Assembly (NCBI GenBank): GCA_023132075.1
Contig: JAGLYT010000055.1
Location: forward strand, 1-8,505
Direction: 5' to 3'
DNA length: 8,505 nt
Source: JAGLHV01 sp023132075 [NCBI: bacterium]
GTDB taxonomy: Bacteria > CBDUZB01 > JAGLHV01
Shown here: positions 6,397 through 8,505 of the stretch, piece by piece
How the letters are laid out: each line of letters opens with the position of its first letter
Position numbering within the stretch: position 1 is the stretch's first letter
Position numbers and translations under genes: made by a program
Notes under the pieces: model-generated
The model's database searches: none
Seen by the model: only the letters and a program-made list of their open reading frames with translations
What the model was told of the DNA's origin: nothing

Positions 6397-7326
6397 CTAT
6401 TTATAAAAAAAGAAAAGTTTCTTTTTGCAAATTACCCTTTTTTGTTTATTGAAAATATTTCTTAAATTCTTAGAAATATTAAAAATTCCTGCATGAGTAT
6501 ACCCATCATAAAACTTTAATTCTCCCTTTATGCGATTCTTAATTCTCTTATCTATTTCTATCATCGATATTTTTTCGGGATCATTTTTTCTGGTAACAAT
6601 AATAAATGCCCATGGAACATCAAAAGAAGGAATAAATTGAGAATAAATCTTCCTTACAGGAAAAACTTTTTTTACTGTGCTATAAATCAGGGAACATAAT
6701 TCAATCTGGGTAGAAGACATCGATCCCGACTGAATAACGAAAATACCTTTTGCTTTAAGCTTTCCGGCAACTATTTTATAAAATTCTTTTGTATACAATA
6801 AACAGGCCGGCCCTTTTTTTATAGGACAGGGAAGATCCGAAATAATAACATCAAACTTTTCTTTTGTTTCTATAATATACTTTTTTGCATCACCAACAAT
6901 TATTTTCGCCCGAGAATCAGAAAAAGATCCTTTATGCCACGAATATAAATATTTCTTACAAAAATCAACTACTTCCCCATCAATATCCAACATAAAAACT
7001 TCTTTGACTGATTTATGCTTTAATACCTCCCGTAAAGTCGCTCCTTCACCTCCACCCATAATCAACACCTTTTCCGGATGAGGATGAGTCAACATCGCAG
7101 GATGAACCAGTGCTTCGTGATAAATATACTCATCCGCCTCAGCAGATTGGACCTCTCCATCTAAGATTAAACATCTCCCAAAAGAATAAGTATCCGCAAT
7201 TAACGCCGTTTGAAATTTGGTCCTTTTTTCAACTATATCCTTCACTATCAAATGTTTGTGTTCTTCCCCTTCGGAAAACTTCTCCGTGAACCAATACATT
7301 TTTTTGTTTTTTATTTTTTTCGTCAA
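6397..7326 (-). CDS. speE: Spermidine synthase-family aminopropyltransferase
   Basis: This 309-residue enzyme should transfer an aminopropyl group from decarboxylated AdoMet to an amine acceptor. An N-terminal beta domain is followed by a Rossmann methyltransferase-like fold. Landmarks are DEYIYHEALVHPAML (65-79), GGGEG (91-95), the acidic DID strand (114-116), GDAKKY (145-150), GPACLLYTKEFY (172-183), Gln199 and FYDGYTH (272-278). From memory it resembles the Thermus SpeE, which can aminopropylate agmatine, more than the human or Thermotoga enzymes. The active-site loop reads DLPCP (164-168): the first Asp is kept, but the usual second Asp is Cys167. The TTG at 7324-7326 directly abuts the speD stop and has GGGAG (7335-7339) eight bases upstream. 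The ATG at 7297-7299 has no ribosome-binding site. The last 20 residues are basic and not recognised. Confidence 0.93.
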   Translation of the reverse strand: MTKKIKNKKMYWFTEKFSEGEEHKHLIVKDIVEKRTKFQTALIADTYSFGRCLILDGEVQSAEADEYIYHEALVHPAMLTHPHPEKVLIMGGGEGATLREVLKHKSVKEVFMLDIDGEVVDFCKKYLYSWHKGSFSDSRAKIIVGDAKKYIIETKEKFDVIISDLPCPIKKGPACLLYTKEFYKIVAGKLKAKGIFVIQSGSMSSTQIELCSLIYSTVKKVFPVRKIYSQFIPSFDVPWAFIIVTRKNDPEKISMIEIDKRIKNRIKGELKFYDGYTHAGIFNISKNLRNIFNKQKRVICKKKLFFFYK

Positions 7327-7716
7327 TTAATTTTCTCCCGGTTTATGTTTTATTATTGCATTTTCCGAGGTTATTATTCCTCTTTTTACTTCTAATACAT
7401 TGGTCCCGCCGGACTTTAACTCCTTATTCAAATATTCATAAGCAATCCACGGATCTATCTTATTTCCACAAGTATAAACATCTACCGACGCAAAATTATA
7501 TTCAGGCCAGGTATGAATGGAAAGATGAGATTCTGCAATAACTACTACACCACTAACTCCATGCGGTTCAAATCTATGAAAACTTTGATTCACTACAGTT
7601 GCTTTTATCACATTAGACGCTTCCACCATTATCTTCTCTATCTTTTCTACATCATTTAAAATTTTATTTTCACAATTATAAAATTCCGCTAAAATATGCC
7701 TCCCTAACGCTCGCAC
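7327..7716 (-). CDS. speD: S-adenosylmethionine decarboxylase proenzyme, prokaryotic short class
   Basis: This 129-residue protein is a pyruvoyl-dependent AdoMet decarboxylase that supplies the aminopropyl donor to SpeE. It has the short class-1B layout, beginning LGRHILAEFY (4-13). The self-processing site is ESHLSIHTWPEY (62-73): cleavage before Ser63 would generate the pyruvoyl group on the alpha chain. His68 and Cys83 (YTCG, 81-84) occupy the same numbers as the processing and catalytic residues of the Thermotoga maritima enzyme, so the proenzyme should be active. The GTG at 7714-7716 follows a G-rich ribosome-binding region GGGGGTGGGAG (7720-7730). The overlapping ATG at 7715-7717 is in another frame and stops after four codons. 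It is the first gene of the spe operon, about 31 bases after the predicted transcript start, and abuts speE. Confidence 0.96.
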   Translation of the reverse strand: MRALGRHILAEFYNCENKILNDVEKIEKIMVEASNVIKATVVNQSFHRFEPHGVSGVVVIAESHLSIHTWPEYNFASVDVYTCGNKIDPWIAYEYLNKELKSGGTNVLEVKRGIITSENAIIKHKPGEN

Positions 7717-7753
7717 ATTCTCCCACCCCCTTTTTTTAATTTATCAGTATTAG

Positions 7754-7782
7754 AAGATATAAAATTTTAGAATTGATGTCAA
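7754..7782 (-). promoter_or_regulatory. Sigma-70-type promoter of the speD-speE-speA operon
   Basis: A perfect -35 TTGACA (7777-7782) is separated by exactly 17 bases from -10 TATCTT (7754-7759), which matches the consensus at four of six positions. Transcription would start near 7747, leaving a leader of about 31 bases before speD. A T-rich tract lies just upstream of the -35 on this strand (around 7783-7792) and might act as an UP-like element. It is the strongest promoter match in the window. Confidence 0.72.
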
Positions 7783-7806
7783 GAAAAAAAATCTTCTTTT
7801 CCGATA

Positions 7807-7822
7807 AAAAACTGCTGTTTTT
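7807..7822. terminator. Weak A/T-rich hairpin after the kinase gene
   Basis: AAAAAC (7807-7812) and GTTTTT (7817-7822) can pair around a four-base loop between the RsbW-like gene and the spe promoter. On the minus strand the U-rich arm is followed by another T, as in a weak intrinsic terminator. Only one G-C pair supports the stem, so efficiency is doubtful. Confidence 0.3.
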
Positions 7823-7873
7823 CCAAAGAATAAATCCTAACTTTTTTTCTATGATAAAGAACCCTGCTTCTCT

Positions 7874-8290
7874 CTACAAATGTTTAACCATCTTCAATAC
7901 ATTCCCTTCTTCTTTATTAGTACTATATTCCAGTGTATCCATAATTTTTTTCATAATAAGTGTTCCTCTTCCTCTGCGTATCCGTTCTTCTAATTTTTTT
8001 TCAATATCACCTAAAAGAATCCGGCGAAAATCAAAAGACTTACCATGATCAACGATATATATTGAAAACTTATCGGATTCAATTACAAAAGATATTTTAA
8101 CAGGACAACCCTGTTTACATTCGTAAGCATGTTCCATAACATTAGTTACAGCTTCATCCACTGCTATAACTATCTGCTCTATCACATCATTATCCCAGAC
8201 TTCCTCCAGGCCAATTGACTCGACAAATCTTCTCACATAAGCCAGATAAATAAAATCACTATAAACTTTAATTTCTATTGTTTTTTTCAT
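7874..8290 (-). CDS. RsbW/SpoIIAB-type anti-sigma serine kinase
   Basis: This 138-residue protein is a stand-alone GHKL ATPase of the anti-sigma-factor kinase family (HATPase_c_2). The N box is DEAVTNVMEHAY (45-56) with Asn50. The ATP-lid region has DHGKSFD (81-87), and RRGRGTLIMKKIMD (105-118) matches the G-rich motif of RsbW/SpoIIAB proteins. Such kinases bind either a sigma factor (or other partner) or an unphosphorylated STAS antagonist, which they phosphorylate on serine. The ATG at 8288-8290 overlaps the stop of the STAS gene as ATGA, indicating translational coupling and partnership. No sigma factor lies in the window, so the true output is unknown; the family also controls processes other than sigma factors. 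Confidence 0.92.
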   Translation of the reverse strand: MKKTIEIKVYSDFIYLAYVRRFVESIGLEEVWDNDVIEQIVIAVDEAVTNVMEHAYECKQGCPVKISFVIESDKFSIYIVDHGKSFDFRRILLGDIEKKLEERIRRGRGTLIMKKIMDTLEYSTNKEEGNVLKMVKHL

Positions 8291-8505
8291 TCTTTATCGT
8301 CTTCTTTTTCAAATTTAAATTTTTCAATCTTATTTAAAGCGTCACTTTCTTTTTCAAGAATTTGAAAAATTTTTGTACACCCTGAAATATCAAAAACTTT
8401 ATATACCCCCGTAGACAAATTAACAATAAAAAAAGACCCTTTCTTCTTCTCTATCTCATCTTTCACCACTACAAGCAACCCTAATCCGGCACTACTAATA
8501 TATTG
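8287..8505 (-). CDS. STAS-domain anti-sigma factor antagonist (5' end outside window)
   Basis: The minus-strand frame stays open to the right edge, giving 72 visible C-terminal codons ending in TGA at 8287-8289. It begins QYISSAGLGLLVVVKDE, the hallmark SSAG motif of SpoIIAA/RsbV-type antagonists, in which one serine of the motif is phosphorylated by the cognate kinase. Downstream are the predicted strand FFIVNLSTGVYKVF and an amphipathic helix ending in an acidic and basic tail. The ATGA overlap with the RsbW-like gene fits a switch pair. TTG at 8476-8478 is inside the domain, downstream of the SSAG motif, and is not the real start. About half of the gene lies outside the window. Confidence 0.93.
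   Translation of the reverse strand, partial: QYISSAGLGLLVVVKDEIEKKKGSFFIVNLSTGVYKVFDISGCTKIFQILEKESDALNKIEKFKFEKEDDKE

Noticed and set aside
7773-8048. Plus-strand open frame of 91 codons over the spe promoter and RsbW-like gene
   Set aside because: It overlaps the well-supported kinase gene and the operon promoter, has no ribosome-binding site, and its residues are low-complexity products of T-rich sequence.

Overview
The window is AT-rich bacterial chromosome. Nearly every gene lies on the minus strand, so transcription runs from high to low coordinates. Nine complete protein or tRNA genes, one gene cut by the right edge and a short gene tail at the left edge fill it almost completely. 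No stretch over 300 bases lacks a gene; the longest gaps are 1941-2124 (184 b), 7717-7873 (157 b) and 69-215 (147 b). There are no insertion sequences, CRISPR arrays, phage genes or other signs of recent transfer. Shine-Dalgarno sites are often clear, non-ATG starts are frequent and the genetic code is standard. The gene set (Thermotoga-like SpeD, Thermus-like SpeE, partner-switching kinase, Cache/GAF histidine kinase, Cys-containing NPD-type flavoprotein) would suit an anaerobic or thermophilic low-GC bacterium, perhaps from an uncultivated candidate phylum. The phylum cannot be fixed from this sequence.

Layout in transcription order. (1) 8505-7874: a STAS-domain anti-sigma antagonist (5' end outside the window) overlaps by ATGA with an RsbW/SpoIIAB-type kinase, together the core of a partner-switching module. 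(2) A promoter with a perfect TTGACA at 7777-7782 drives a tight polyamine operon: speD (AdoMet decarboxylase), speE (aminopropyltransferase) and an Orn/Lys/Arg decarboxylase of the Bacillus SpeA type. A DksA/TraR-family zinc-finger protein follows 46 bases downstream and probably belongs to the same transcript. (3) 4398-2125: a large membrane sensor histidine kinase (Cache, GAF, HisKA, HATPase) with no response regulator in view. (4) 1940-216: a small COG2426 membrane protein, tRNA-Pro(CGG) and an NPD/nitronate-monooxygenase-like flavoprotein, separated by only 22 and 29 bases and so probably one transcript. A plus-strand gene tail ends at 68, convergent with this unit.

How the genes work together: SpeD makes decarboxylated AdoMet, the aminopropyl donor; the PLP decarboxylase makes the amine acceptor (agmatine, putrescine or cadaverine); SpeE joins them into a triamine. 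No agmatinase gene is present, so the route from arginine is open. No clearly new system was found. The best leads are the Asp-to-Cys change in the SpeE active-site loop, the Cys cluster in the flavoprotein, and the tRNA whose CCA end can pair with the leader of the next gene.
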